A stretch of DNA of 64,000 bases from Methylophilaceae bacterium. GTDB lineage: Bacteria > Pseudomonadota > Gammaproteobacteria > Burkholderiales > Methylophilaceae. Below, in pieces: positions 35,351 to 44,727 of the stretch. Both the position numbers and the translations under genes were made by a program. Numbering within the stretch: the first letter of the stretch is position 1; every line of letters starts with the position of its first letter. The DNA lies in NCBI GenBank assembly GCA_006844635.1, contig SPJO01000124.1:1-64000 (forward strand), given 5' to 3'. The notes under the pieces are model-generated. The model ran no database searches and was not told the DNA's origin. It worked only from the letters and a program-made list of their open reading frames with translations.

Positions 35351-36283
35351 ATGACAAAAACAGCTTTTATTTCTCACCCGGACACACTACTACACGTGAT
35401 GGATGGCAGCCATCCAGAGTCTCCAGCGCGCATCACTGCCATTAAAAATGCCGTTTCAAACTCGACATTAAAAAACAAGTTGGCTTATTATGAAGCACCA
35501 AAAGCTACTAAAAAACAGATTTTGCTCGCCCACAGCCAACAGTATGTTGATTATATTTACGGTATAGCACCCAAAGCTGGGCTAGTTAGGCTAGATGCAG
35601 ACACAGCCATGGGGCCAATGAGTTTATCCGCTGTGTTACATGCTACGGGCGCAGTCATACAAGCAACAGACTTGGTTATGTCAAAAGAGGCTGATAATGC
35701 TTTTTGTTGTATTCGCCCACCAGGACATCATGCAGGCCTAGCGAATAGCGCTGGCTTTTGTGTCTTTAATCATGTAGCAATAGGTGCCGCTTATGCCATG
35801 AAGCAATACAACCTCAAACGTGTTGCAATTATAGATTTCGACGTACACCACGGCGATGGTACAGAAGACATTTTTAAGGACAATCCAAATGTCATGCTGT
35901 GCTCCACATTTCAACACCCCTACTACCCACACCGTGGCGTTGAGTCTGCAAGTGACCGTATGCTCAACATGCCGTTAAAGGCCAAAAGCGATGGGGCCAC
36001 TATTCGCGCTATTTTTGAAAAAAAATTCAAACCTGCTTTAGTAAGCTTTAAACCTGACGTTATCTATATATCAGCTGGTTTTGATGCGCACATGAATGAT
36101 CCCTTAGCTGACTTAGCGTTGACGAAAGAAGATTATGCTTGGATGACCACATTTACCAAGCAGATTGTAAAAAAATGTAAGCATACTCGCATTATTTCTT
36201 CTCTTGAAGGCGGATATCATTTACCATCATTAGCTGAGAGCGCACTTGCGCATATACAGCAATTAAACAGTAACAATGATTGA
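35351..36283 (+). CDS. Histone-deacetylase-family (class II-like) hydrolase
   Basis: Zinc-dependent deacetylase/amidohydrolase, 310 residues. The opening HPDTLLHVMDGSHPESPARI, catalytic RPPGHHA pair, zinc ligands in DFDVHHGDGTEDIF and GFDAHMNDPLADL, and the late SLEGGYHLPSL are all family hallmarks. Bacterial members act on acetyl-polyamines or acetylated proteins; the substrate here is not identifiable. It follows rsgA by 21 bases and overlaps the HD-GYP gene by 8 bases (ATGATTGA), implying translational coupling. Confidence 0.9.
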   Translation: MTKTAFISHPDTLLHVMDGSHPESPARITAIKNAVSNSTLKNKLAYYEAPKATKKQILLAHSQQYVDYIYGIAPKAGLVRLDADTAMGPMSLSAVLHATGAVIQATDLVMSKEADNAFCCIRPPGHHAGLANSAGFCVFNHVAIGAAYAMKQYNLKRVAIIDFDVHHGDGTEDIFKDNPNVMLCSTFQHPYYPHRGVESASDRMLNMPLKAKSDGATIRAIFEKKFKPALVSFKPDVIYISAGFDAHMNDPLADLALTKEDYAWMTTFTKQIVKKCKHTRIISSLEGGYHLPSLAESALAHIQQLNSNND

Positions 36284-37874
36284 TATCAAAAAAGAACAGA
36301 TTCCAGCACACCAGCTTGAGCTCGGCATGTTTGTTGTCGAGCTAGATAAACCTTGGATTGAGTCCGACTTTCTCATGCAAGGCTTTGTATTAGACGATCA
36401 AGCTGACTTGGATAAAATGAAAGCCACATGCGACCATGTCTTTATTGATAGGACAAGGTCTGTTGGGGTGCAGTTTGCCGCCAAAAAGAAAGTGGATGTT
36501 GCGATTAAACGCAAATCCACCGTGCGTATCAAAGCACCTAAGCAAAAACTGCCTGAGAATAAAAATACGCCAGTGATGAACAAAGCACGACGCGGTGAAA
36601 AAGTGGCCTTTATGGATGTGATTCGTGAAGTGCGAGGCTATCAAAAACCAAAGAATGCAGAGCGCAACACAGAAGATGGCACTATTTTCAACATGCGTGC
36701 TGGCGGTGATGCAGTCTCACAGACGGCTTTACCATATGAAGCTGAAGCTAGTGGCGGTGGTCAAAAACAAACGTCAGGCGGTTTCATCGACAGTGTCGGT
36801 GGCTTTGTGAACGGTCTATTTAGCCGAAAAAAACTCAAATCTTCAGTAGATTTTGACATTGATGAAGGTGATGAATCAGTTCTTAACGGGCTTACCGAAG
36901 AAGAGAGAATCATTTACGAGCAAGAGCCGGCTGTTGAAGAAGAGATTTCGCAAATTTACCCTGTGTATGAAGAATCTCAGTTAGTGACAAGAGATATTTT
37001 CGATGCCGTAGCAAACGAGCACCAAGTGGACATCAGCAGCGTGAGTGATGTACTAGATACAATGGTAGAAAGTATTGGGCGCACCCCTGATGCTTTGCTA
37101 TGGTTAGCTAAACTGAAAAAAACTGATGGTCATGCCTATAACTTAGCGCTAAATGTTTCCGTGACGCTTATGTCTTTTAATAGCTTTCTGGGTTTATCCA
37201 AAGATCAAATCAAAATATCAGGATTAGCCGGTTTATTGCAAGATGTTGGCAAAGCCAAACTCTCTTCTGATGTGCTGCTAAAGAAAGGGAAGCTGACCCG
37301 TGAAGAATATGAATACGCAAAAATCCATGTGAATGAAAGTTTGAACATATTAAAACAAACACCTGACATTCCTCCAGAAGTCATTAAAATCGTCTCTGAA
37401 CATCATGAGCGAGTGGATGGTAGTGGTTACCCTAAGCAATTAACAGAAGGTGAAATAAGCTTAACATCGCAAACAGCAGGCCTGATTGATACCTATTGCG
37501 CAATGACTAATCATAGAAGTTATGCAGCAGGCGCTTATCATCAGCAGGCATTGGATGAAATTCATAACCTTAGTGGCAAACAATTCACAACTGAAATTAT
37601 TGACCAGCTCATTCAATTCATGGGCATTTATCCTGTGAGTTCATTGGTTGAACTCAATACAGGTGAAATTGGCGTGGTCATCCAACAAAACCAGGTGCGT
37701 AGGCTGCTCCCTCGCGTGATGTTATTGTTAGATCCAAATAAAGAACGTTACTCTTCTCCAGTTGTCTTAGACTTAATTCATCGGCCTAAAACACCGACTG
37801 GTGACTTCTATGGCATTAACAAAGGTGTGCCAGCCGATAGTTATGGTTTAAACCCTGGCGACTTTTATATCTAA
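36276..37874 (+). CDS. HD-GYP domain protein with DUF3391-like N-terminus; metal-site histidines missing
   Basis: A 532-residue protein. N-terminal DUF3391-like domain (HQLELGMFVVELDKPW), a variable linker to about residue 245, then an HD-GYP domain. The GYP end is intact (EHHERVDGSGYP), as are IHVNES and LIDTYCAM, but the helix that normally contains H-S-x-x-V reads YNLALNVSV, and the HD dyad reads LLQDVGKAK with Gln for His. Two metal ligands are thus lost, so cyclic-di-GMP hydrolysis is doubtful; a binding or adaptor role is more likely. It overlaps the HDAC gene start-to-stop and is followed by an EAL gene after 39 bases. Confidence 0.85.
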   Translation: MIDIKKEQIPAHQLELGMFVVELDKPWIESDFLMQGFVLDDQADLDKMKATCDHVFIDRTRSVGVQFAAKKKVDVAIKRKSTVRIKAPKQKLPENKNTPVMNKARRGEKVAFMDVIREVRGYQKPKNAERNTEDGTIFNMRAGGDAVSQTALPYEAEASGGGQKQTSGGFIDSVGGFVNGLFSRKKLKSSVDFDIDEGDESVLNGLTEEERIIYEQEPAVEEEISQIYPVYEESQLVTRDIFDAVANEHQVDISSVSDVLDTMVESIGRTPDALLWLAKLKKTDGHAYNLALNVSVTLMSFNSFLGLSKDQIKISGLAGLLQDVGKAKLSSDVLLKKGKLTREEYEYAKIHVNESLNILKQTPDIPPEVIKIVSEHHERVDGSGYPKQLTEGEISLTSQTAGLIDTYCAMTNHRSYAAGAYHQQALDEIHNLSGKQFTTEIIDQLIQFMGIYPVSSLVELNTGEIGVVIQQNQVRRLLPRVMLLLDPNKERYSSPVVLDLIHRPKTPTGDFYGINKGVPADSYGLNPGDFYI

Positions 37875-37901
37875 CGCTTATATTTAGCATCTGTTTCAGC
37901 A

Positions 37902-37907
37902 TATACT
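37902..37907 (+). promoter_or_regulatory. Candidate -10 box (TATACT) for a leaderless EAL mRNA
   Basis: TATACT ends 6 bases before the ATG at 37914 in a 39-base gap with no Shine-Dalgarno. No -35 box is evident. Confidence 0.35.
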
Positions 37908-37913
37908 ATACGC

Positions 37914-39629
37914 ATGGACGAAACACACTTAGAAGAAGCTCATATTCATGAGGTTGAGATAACCTATACGTCAGGTGAAGTTGCAAGCAAACTCATTGCA
38001 CACAGCTTAACGCCGCAACAAGTTTACGAAAAAACCACGATTAATCAAACCAAACTAGCGTCATTACACTATGAGCTTGATTCTGGCTCCTCATTAATTA
38101 CATTATGTGAATACATTAGCAGCTGGCCTTCAAGTAACGACCCTTTAATCTTCACAAATAGTATTAACCAATTGATTTTTCACTGGATGCAAGCTATTGA
38201 AGCAGATGAAAGTACACAGACTATTTTATATATTTTAAAATGCTTTCAGATTAAATCAGGCCTAAGCAATTCAAAAACAGCAAGGTTTCACTTATTTTTG
38301 AACGACCTCCTCATTGAAACTTTACAAAAATATCACCTAGCCACCTTAAGTTACTTATTGAATTTCGATGAAGACTTAAACCTTGCTAATGCAAACCAAA
38401 TCATCCCCCAGTTAACTGATGTTCTTTCTAGCGCGCATGATGACAAGCTCACCGCCTTATTATCACTACATTTCCAAACAGAAAATAATAACTTCTTGTT
38501 GCCGAAAGAGGTGTCTATTGAACTCAATCAACGGTTAGCAGAAATCATTAAGATCAATGCCAGCGAAGACGCAAAATTGTTTTTTAGTGGTGACTCTCAA
38601 TTTGACATCATTCTTCCAAAAATTAAAAACAAAACACAACTTGACCTAGCAAGAATTAAGATCGCAGCTGCTTTTGAGGAGATTGTTTTTATTAATAAGC
38701 AGTCTATTTTAGTAAAGCCATTAATCGGTTGTGCATTTATACAAAGCAATCAAGAGTCAGCACAAACTATGTTTGAAAATGCTAGGCTTGCACTTGAACA
38801 TGCAATTCTTAAGCAAAAGTATTATGTTGAATATAACAATGAATTAGAACAGTTCCTCAATGAACAAATTACACTCGAGTCAAAGGTATTAGAAGCATTC
38901 GACAGTAATAACTTAACACTAGCATTCCAACCAATTATTGACTCAAAGAAGTCTCAATGCGTTGGTGCTGAAGTACTGCTACGATGGTCTGATAAGTTTG
39001 GCCAGAACATCTCCCCCGCTCTCACCATAGAGGTGCTAAACAATGCAGGCAAGGGCAAACTCTTCACAAGGTGGCTAATTAATTCCACTTGTCGCTACGC
39101 CCATGAATTAACCGAAGAGAAGAATTTAGATCTTTACTTAACTGTTAATCTCCGCGCTGAAGATTTATACGATATGGAATTGCCGGCGCTATTTCAAAAT
39201 GCGCTTAGCTTATGGAAACTCAACCCTGAGCATGTCATCTTAGAAATTACTGAGAATGGCATTTTAGAGCAGAATGAACAGACTAATACCGTCATTAATG
39301 CTTTATCAGAACTAGGGTTCAAATTTGCTTTAGATGACTTTGGCACTGGCTTTTCATCATTAACACGGCTACGGACATTGCCCATTGATTTAATTAAAAT
39401 CGACCAATCCTTTGTTAAAAACATTAACAACTCCGAAGAGGACTATAAGATTGTTGAGTCGATTGCGATGCTTGCCACTAGCTTAGGTAAAGAGGTGTTG
39501 GCAGAGGGTATTGAAAATGAAGCCTGTTTAGTATTGATTAATCAACTCAATATTCATAAGTGCCAAGGCTACCACTTTTCTAAACCAATGCCTTATGATG
39601 ATTATATTGAATTCGTAGAAAACTATTAG
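37914..39629 (+). CDS. Degenerate-GGDEF/EAL cyclic-di-GMP phosphodiesterase
   Basis: A soluble 571-residue protein. A long N-terminal region of no clear family (to about residue 200) is followed by a degenerate GGDEF domain whose motif has decayed to SGDSQF, then an EAL domain. The signature reads EVLLRW instead of EALLRW, but the catalytic residues look present: VNLRAEDL (Asn), LEITENG (Glu), ALDDFGTGFSS (two Asp), LIKIDQSF (Lys), AEGIENE (Glu) and CQGYHFSKP. It probably hydrolyses cyclic di-GMP to pGpG, which orn (5 kb away) would degrade. It follows the HD-GYP gene. Confidence 0.85.
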   Translation: MDETHLEEAHIHEVEITYTSGEVASKLIAHSLTPQQVYEKTTINQTKLASLHYELDSGSSLITLCEYISSWPSSNDPLIFTNSINQLIFHWMQAIEADESTQTILYILKCFQIKSGLSNSKTARFHLFLNDLLIETLQKYHLATLSYLLNFDEDLNLANANQIIPQLTDVLSSAHDDKLTALLSLHFQTENNNFLLPKEVSIELNQRLAEIIKINASEDAKLFFSGDSQFDIILPKIKNKTQLDLARIKIAAAFEEIVFINKQSILVKPLIGCAFIQSNQESAQTMFENARLALEHAILKQKYYVEYNNELEQFLNEQITLESKVLEAFDSNNLTLAFQPIIDSKKSQCVGAEVLLRWSDKFGQNISPALTIEVLNNAGKGKLFTRWLINSTCRYAHELTEEKNLDLYLTVNLRAEDLYDMELPALFQNALSLWKLNPEHVILEITENGILEQNEQTNTVINALSELGFKFALDDFGTGFSSLTRLRTLPIDLIKIDQSFVKNINNSEEDYKIVESIAMLATSLGKEVLAEGIENEACLVLINQLNIHKCQGYHFSKPMPYDDYIEFVENY

Positions 39630-39634
39630 CTAGC

Positions 39635-39643
39635 TGCTATAAT
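39635..39643 (+). promoter_or_regulatory. Extended -10 promoter for queD
   Basis: TGCTATAAT lies just after the EAL stop, giving a leader of about 30 bases before the queD ATG at 39680. Confidence 0.4.
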
Positions 39644-39679
39644 CGCCCATTCTAGCCAAGAGATAAATACAGAAGCACC

Positions 39680-40126
39680 ATGGAAATCACCACCCGCCTA
39701 GAGTTTGATGCTGGTCATCGCATTCCAAACCACAAAAGTCAATGTCGCAACCTGCATGGTCACCGCTATGTGATTGAAATTACATTAACGGGTAATATCA
39801 TTGCGCAAGAAGATGCCTCTGAAAACGGCATGGTAATGGATTTTTCTGATGTAAAGCAGATAGCGAAAGAACGTTTAGTCAACTTATGGGATCATGCCTT
39901 CCTTGTCTACAAGAATGATGCTCCCGTTTTAGATTTCCTGAATTCATTGCCGTCACACAAAACGGTTATATTCCCGACCGTACCGACAGCCGAGAATATG
40001 GCTGCGGAAGCCTTTAGAATATTAAATAGTGAGTACCAAGACACTTATGGCACACAATTAAAATTAAGCCGTGTCAGACTCTATGAAACACCCAACAACT
40101 GGGCTGATGCCTCTCACTCGGGATAG
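39680..40126 (+). CDS. queD: 6-carboxytetrahydropterin synthase QueD
   Basis: Second enzyme of preQ0/queuosine synthesis, converting dihydroneopterin triphosphate to 6-carboxytetrahydropterin, 148 residues. Zinc His residues and the catalytic Cys are in DAGHRIPNHKSQCRNLHGHR; VMDFSDVKQIAKERL and a C-terminal VRLYETPNNWA complete the signature. QueG in this window acts last in the same pathway. It converges on rfbD with 9 bases between stops. Confidence 0.92.
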   Translation: MEITTRLEFDAGHRIPNHKSQCRNLHGHRYVIEITLTGNIIAQEDASENGMVMDFSDVKQIAKERLVNLWDHAFLVYKNDAPVLDFLNSLPSHKTVIFPTVPTAENMAAEAFRILNSEYQDTYGTQLKLSRVRLYETPNNWADASHSG

Positions 40127-40135
40127 TAATTGTCT

Positions 40136-41032
40136 CTAAATTTGTAAATGCTGCATGACTTCCTGCAGCCCGTGTTGCCAACTTGGCAAGCGCACACCAA
40201 ACACACCTTCCAACTTGTCATTATTTAAACAAGAGTTAGCTGGCCTTGTTGCTGCGCTAGTATATTGATCTGATGTAGTTTCCAGAATACTGTCTACATT
40301 TGCCTTTAATACAGGCTTTTTACCTAAAACAAAGTATTCATTAACAATTTCTTGCGCAAAGCCATGCCAAGATGTACGGCCATTATTAGTCACATGATAG
40401 ACACCTGTTTGTGAAGCTTCTTCCGAGTCCCATTGTTTAACTAAGTAATAAAGAGCATGTGCGATACTACGGCTGCTGGTTGGTGCACCAAACTGATCTG
40501 CAACAATATTTAACTGCTCTTTCTCACGTGCTAGACGTAACACTGTTTTTAGAAAGTTACTTCCATGAGCACTATAAACCCAGCTTGTACGTAAAATCAG
40601 ATGCGGCAAACCTACACTTAATATCGCCTGCTCACCAGCCAGTTTGCTTTTACCATAAACGCTTGTAGGCTTTTCTGTATCGGTCTCTATATATGGCGTC
40701 TCTTTTTTTCCATCATAAACGTAATCTGTAGAAAAATGAATGAGTGCAGACCCAACTTTTGCAGCTTCTTCTGCAATCACTCGCGGTGCATCTGCATTAA
40801 TTGCACATGCTAACTCTGGCTCCGACTCTGCTTTATCGACAGCCGTATACGCTGCTGGGTGTATTATTAAGTCTGGCTTAATCTCTTGAACCGTTCGCCG
40901 AATTGCTGATTGATCTGACAAATCAAGTTCATTTCGACTCAGGCCTACGACATTAAATTCACCAAGCACACCTGCTAAAGCGTGGCCTATTTGCCCACTC
41001 ACGCCAGTGAGCATGATTTTTTCTGGCCTCAT
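40136..41032 (-). CDS. rfbD: dTDP-4-dehydrorhamnose reductase
   Basis: Last step of dTDP-L-rhamnose synthesis, 298 residues. NAD(P)-binding LTGVSGQIGHALAGVL at the N-terminus, then PDLIIHPAAYTAVDKAE, HFSTDYVYDGKKETPY and the catalytic YGKSKLAGEQ (YxxxK), and LRTSWVYSAHGSNFLKT. It is last in the rfbB-rfbA-rfbC-rfbD order, 2 bases after rfbC. Confidence 0.95.
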   Translation of the reverse strand: MRPEKIMLTGVSGQIGHALAGVLGEFNVVGLSRNELDLSDQSAIRRTVQEIKPDLIIHPAAYTAVDKAESEPELACAINADAPRVIAEEAAKVGSALIHFSTDYVYDGKKETPYIETDTEKPTSVYGKSKLAGEQAILSVGLPHLILRTSWVYSAHGSNFLKTVLRLAREKEQLNIVADQFGAPTSSRSIAHALYYLVKQWDSEEASQTGVYHVTNNGRTSWHGFAQEIVNEYFVLGKKPVLKANVDSILETTSDQYTSAATRPANSCLNNDKLEGVFGVRLPSWQHGLQEVMQHLQI

Positions 41033-41034
41033 GT

Positions 41035-41583
41035 CTACCCAAATTTAGGCGCATCATTGATAGACAGCCCAGCTAAGTCTTTATCTGAAAGGCTCGGTTC
41101 TACACCATTTAAAGGCCATTGAATACCAATATCAGCATCATTCCACTTAATAGCATGCTCAGCTTTTGGCGCATAAAAATCAGTTGTTTTATATAAGAAC
41201 TCTGCCGTGTCTGATAAGACGAGGAAGCCATGTGCAAACTTTGGTGGCACCCACATCATTCTTTTATTCTCAGAAGACAACTTCTGACCAACCCACTGAC
41301 CAAAGGTTTTTGATGATTTTCGCAAATCCACAGCAACATCAAACACTTCACCTTGTGTCACACGCACTAATTTACCCTGTACATTTTCTGTTTGATAATG
41401 TAAGCCGCGCAAAACATGCTTTGTTGATTTGGAATGATTATCTTGCACAAAATTAACGTTTAAACCTGTAGCTTCTTGAAAAACCCGTGCATTAAAGCTT
41501 TCATAAAAAAAGCCTCGGTCATCGCCAAAAACTTTAGGCTCGAACAAGACAACGTCCGGAATATTTGTCTTAATTACCTGCAT
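41035..41583 (-). CDS. rfbC: dTDP-4-dehydrorhamnose 3,5-epimerase
   Basis: Cupin-fold epimerase, 182 residues. Signatures: VVLFEPKVFGDDRGFFYESF, FVQDNHSKSTKHVLRGLHYQ (catalytic His in the latter), GEVFDVAVDLRKSS, and FAHGFLVLSDTAEFLYKTT. Its ATG overlaps the rfbA stop codon by one base (TAATG), so translation is coupled. Confidence 0.95.
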   Translation of the reverse strand: MQVIKTNIPDVVLFEPKVFGDDRGFFYESFNARVFQEATGLNVNFVQDNHSKSTKHVLRGLHYQTENVQGKLVRVTQGEVFDVAVDLRKSSKTFGQWVGQKLSSENKRMMWVPPKFAHGFLVLSDTAEFLYKTTDFYAPKAEHAIKWNDADIGIQWPLNGVEPSLSDKDLAGLSINDAPKFG

Positions 41584-42458
41584 TAAAAAACCCGTTCTGT
41601 TAGCATTTGTGTTAAATATTGACCGTAACCATTTTTCGCATACTTTTTCGCCATTACCTTAACCTGATCCGCATCAATAAAACCCATGCGATAAGCAATT
41701 TCTTCAGGACATGCAACCTTTAAGCCTTGGCGTTTCTCAATTGTTTGAATAAATGATCCAGCCTCTAATAAAGAGTCATGTGTGCCGGTATCTAACCAAG
41801 CCATACCACGCCCCATCACCTCAACATGTAAATCACCACGCTCTAGGTATAGTCGATTTAAATCAGTAATTTCTAGCTCTCCACGTGGTGATGGTTTTAA
41901 ATCTTTAGCCATTTGCACCACATCATTATCATAAAAATATAAACCTGTGACCGCATAACGAGATTTTGGCTTCGCAGGTTTTTCTTCTAAACTAATCGCT
42001 GTACCACTCTCATCAAACTCAACAACACCGTAACGCTCAGGGTCATGCACTGGGTAAGCAAATACGGAAGCTCCTTTTTCTCGGTTAGCTGCATTTTTAG
42101 CCATTTGCGCTAGTTCATGCCCGTAAAAAATATTGTCACCTAATACCAAGGCACAAGCATCATCGCCGATAAATTCTTCACCCAAAATAAAAGCTTGTGC
42201 CAAACCATCTGGAGACGGTTGAACGGCATAGCTGATGTCCATACCCCACTGACTGCCATCGCCCAGTAAGTTTTTAAACCTTGGCGTATCCTGTGGCGTT
42301 GAAATCACTAACACCTCTCTAATACCACCTAGCATTAATGCAGACAGTGGATAGTAAATCATTGGTTTGTCATAAACAGGCAATAACTGTTTAGATACTA
42401 CTTCAGTAACAGGATAAAGACGTGTACCAGAACCGCCTGCTAAAATAATGCCCTTCAT
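41583..42458 (-). CDS. rfbA: Glucose-1-phosphate thymidylyltransferase
   Basis: Makes dTDP-glucose from glucose 1-phosphate and dTTP, 291 residues. Nucleotide-binding [16 protein letters not shown], then [29 protein letters not shown], and [20 protein letters not shown]. Length is typical. It starts 2 bases after rfbB. Confidence 0.96.
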   Translation of the reverse strand: MKGIILAGGSGTRLYPVTEVVSKQLLPVYDKPMIYYPLSALMLGGIREVLVISTPQDTPRFKNLLGDGSQWGMDISYAVQPSPDGLAQAFILGEEFIGDDACALVLGDNIFYGHELAQMAKNAANREKGASVFAYPVHDPERYGVVEFDESGTAISLEEKPAKPKSRYAVTGLYFYDNDVVQMAKDLKPSPRGELEITDLNRLYLERGDLHVEVMGRGMAWLDTGTHDSLLEAGSFIQTIEKRQGLKVACPEEIAYRMGFIDADQVKVMAKKYAKNGYGQYLTQMLTERVF

Positions 42459-42460
42459 CC

Positions 42461-43537
42461 TTATGCTCCTTCTCGTGTTTGGTAATTTTTACCAACCCAT
42501 TTTTGATATTCACCACTAGTGACATTATCAACCCATTGTTGATTATCTAAATACCAAGCCACGGTTTTTTGTATCCCAGTTTCAAATGTTTCTGCTGGTT
42601 TCCAACCCAGTTCCCGCTCAATTTTTGTCGCATCAATTGCATAACGCTGATCGTGGCCTGGCCTATCCGTCACATAAGTGATTTGATCTCTATAGCTGCC
42701 ACTCTCTTTTGGTCGCTGTTTGTCAAGCATGTCGCATAAAGTATGTACAACCTCCAGATTGCTCATTTCATTCCAACCACCAATATTATAGGTTTCACCA
42801 ATTTTTCCAGCTTCTAGAACACGGCGAATCGCACTGCAGTGGTCGCCTACATATAACCAATCACGAACATTGCTACCATCACCATAGATAGGTAAATCTT
42901 TACCATTCAATGCATTGTGAATGACGAGTGGAATCAACTTTTCTGGAAAGTGGTATGGCCCATAGTTATTTGAGCAGTTTGTGGTGAGCATTGGCATTGC
43001 ATAGGTATGGTGGTATGCGCGTACCAAATGGTCAGAAGCTGCTTTTGATGCTGAGTATGGGCTATTCGGCTCATAAGGGTTAGTTTCTTTAAATGCTGGG
43101 TCACTAGCGGTTAATGAGCCGTAGACTTCATCCGTAGAAACGTGTAAGAACCTAAAGTTCTTTTGATCGTCATCTGCAAGCGCATTCCAATAAGCACGCA
43201 CTTCTTCTAACAAATTGAAAGTACCCACAATATTGGTTTGAATAAATTCACCAGGCGCATGAATTGAACGATCAACATGACTTTCAGCTGCAAAGTTAAG
43301 TATCGCTTTCGGTTGGTGTGTTTTCAGTAGCTCTGCAATAACTTCGCGATCACCAATATCTGCCTGAACAAAAACATGGTTATCATTTTCTTGAATGGCT
43401 GATAAGTTTTCCAAGTTACCCGCATAGGTTAACTTATCTAAGTTAACCACCTTACCTAAACCTAGCTGAACCCATGCATTGACAAAATTGCTGCCAATAA
43501 AACCTGCACCACCCGTTACCACAATACAATTATTCAT
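42461..43537 (-). CDS. rfbB: dTDP-glucose 4,6-dehydratase
   Basis: First committed step after dTDP-glucose, 358 residues. Extended SDR enzyme with [43 protein letters not shown] and the catalytic [19 protein letters not shown], plus [19 protein letters not shown] precedes its ATG. Only 30 bases separate it from dnaQ, so the rhamnose genes seem to be attached to the replication-gene run. No rhamnosyltransferase is visible in the window. Confidence 0.96.
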   Translation of the reverse strand: MNNCIVVTGGAGFIGSNFVNAWVQLGLGKVVNLDKLTYAGNLENLSAIQENDNHVFVQADIGDREVIAELLKTHQPKAILNFAAESHVDRSIHAPGEFIQTNIVGTFNLLEEVRAYWNALADDDQKNFRFLHVSTDEVYGSLTASDPAFKETNPYEPNSPYSASKAASDHLVRAYHHTYAMPMLTTNCSNNYGPYHFPEKLIPLVIHNALNGKDLPIYGDGSNVRDWLYVGDHCSAIRRVLEAGKIGETYNIGGWNEMSNLEVVHTLCDMLDKQRPKESGSYRDQITYVTDRPGHDQRYAIDATKIERELGWKPAETFETGIQKTVAWYLDNQQWVDNVTSGEYQKWVGKNYQTREGA

Positions 43538-43567
43538 TTTTTACCTATATTTATGTTTAAAAACTAA

Positions 43568-44248
43568 TTACCAATTCGTTTTAACAACTTCGCCCATATT
43601 CTGCAAATACTGCTCATGTGCCGCAATTTCTGCTTCATCTGCCATGACTACATTTAATTCGCCTCTACGCTGTTCAATAGCAACACTGTCAATTGCATCA
43701 GCTGCATGCTCCATATCGATCATTAGGCTATCTTGGCCGCGCGTCAACGCCATATAGACCTCTGCCAACAGCTCAGAATCTAATAAAGCCCCGTGCAACG
43801 TCCGCTTCGAGTTATCAATATCAAAGTGTCGACATAAAGCATCTAAATTATTACGTTGCCCTGGCCGCGCATCTTTTGCCATCTTGAGCGTATCCGTAAT
43901 TTTATCGCAAATTTCTTGCACTGGCTGTAGCCCAAGTCGGCCTAGTTCACTATTCAAAAAGCCAACATCAAACGGTGCGTTATGAATAATCACCTCACTC
44001 CCGCTTACATACTCACAAAATTCTTCAGCAATTTGCTCAAACAAAGGCTTATCTTGGAGGAATTCCTGCGTAATACCATGCACCTCTTGTGCGGCTGCAT
44101 CGATTTCACGTTGTGGGTTAATGTATTGATGATAATGATTGCCTGTTGGCCGGCGATTAATGGTTTCAACAGCTGCGATTTCGATAATACGATGGCCTTG
44201 ATCTGGATACAAACCAGTCGTTTCAGTATCTAAAAATATTTGCCGCAT
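43568..44248 (-). CDS. dnaQ: DNA polymerase III epsilon subunit (3'-5' proofreading exonuclease)
   Basis: DEDDh exonuclease, 226 residues. Exo I is IFLDTETTGLYPDQGHRIIE, exo II HNAPFDVGFLNSEL, and exo III includes LHGALLDSELLAEVY. It begins 23 bases after rnhA, the conserved rnhA-dnaQ neighbourhood of betaproteobacteria, and precedes rfbB by 30 bases. Confidence 0.95.
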   Translation of the reverse strand: MRQIFLDTETTGLYPDQGHRIIEIAAVETINRRPTGNHYHQYINPQREIDAAAQEVHGITQEFLQDKPLFEQIAEEFCEYVSGSEVIIHNAPFDVGFLNSELGRLGLQPVQEICDKITDTLKMAKDARPGQRNNLDALCRHFDIDNSKRTLHGALLDSELLAEVYMALTRGQDSLMIDMEHAADAIDSVAIEQRRGELNVVMADEAEIAAHEQYLQNMGEVVKTNW

Positions 44249-44271
44249 ATGGATTCTATTATTTTCAATGT

Positions 44272-44727
44272 TTATATTGACGATTGCTGTGTTAGCACTT
44301 GTTCAACACCTGCATTGGCTAGTTCATCAGCACGTTCATTACCGACATTACCTGCATGGCCTTTAACCCAAAGCCATTCTATCTGATGTTGCGTTGAGAG
44401 ACTATCTAATTGCTGCCATAAATCAGCATTTTTCACTGGTTTTTTACTCGCTGTTCGCCAGTTTTTGGCTTTCCATCCATCCAGCCACTCTGTCATTCCC
44501 TTTTGAACATAAGATGAATCCGTGTAAAGCTTTACCTGACTCGGTTTTTTTAGCGCTTCTAATGCACGAATAACGGCAAGCAACTCCATTCGATTGTTGG
44601 TGGTATTATTCTCTCCACCAAAAATTTCTTTTTCATTGTCACGGTGTTTTAACCATGCTCCCCAACCGCCAACACCAGGGTTTCCTTTGCACGCGCCATC
44701 CGTATATATCTCAATAAAATCCGTCAT
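44272..44727 (-). CDS. rnhA: Ribonuclease HI
   Basis: Degrades RNA in RNA-DNA hybrids, 151 residues. Catalytic residues lie in [20 protein letters not shown] (Asp), [15 protein letters not shown] (Glu), [15 protein letters not shown] (Asp), and [17 protein letters not shown] (His and Asp). The ATG abuts the methyltransferase stop with no gap. Confidence 0.97.
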   Translation of the reverse strand: MTDFIEIYTDGACKGNPGVGGWGAWLKHRDNEKEIFGGENNTTNNRMELLAVIRALEALKKPSQVKLYTDSSYVQKGMTEWLDGWKAKNWRTASKKPVKNADLWQQLDSLSTQHQIEWLWVKGHAGNVGNERADELANAGVEQVLTQQSSI

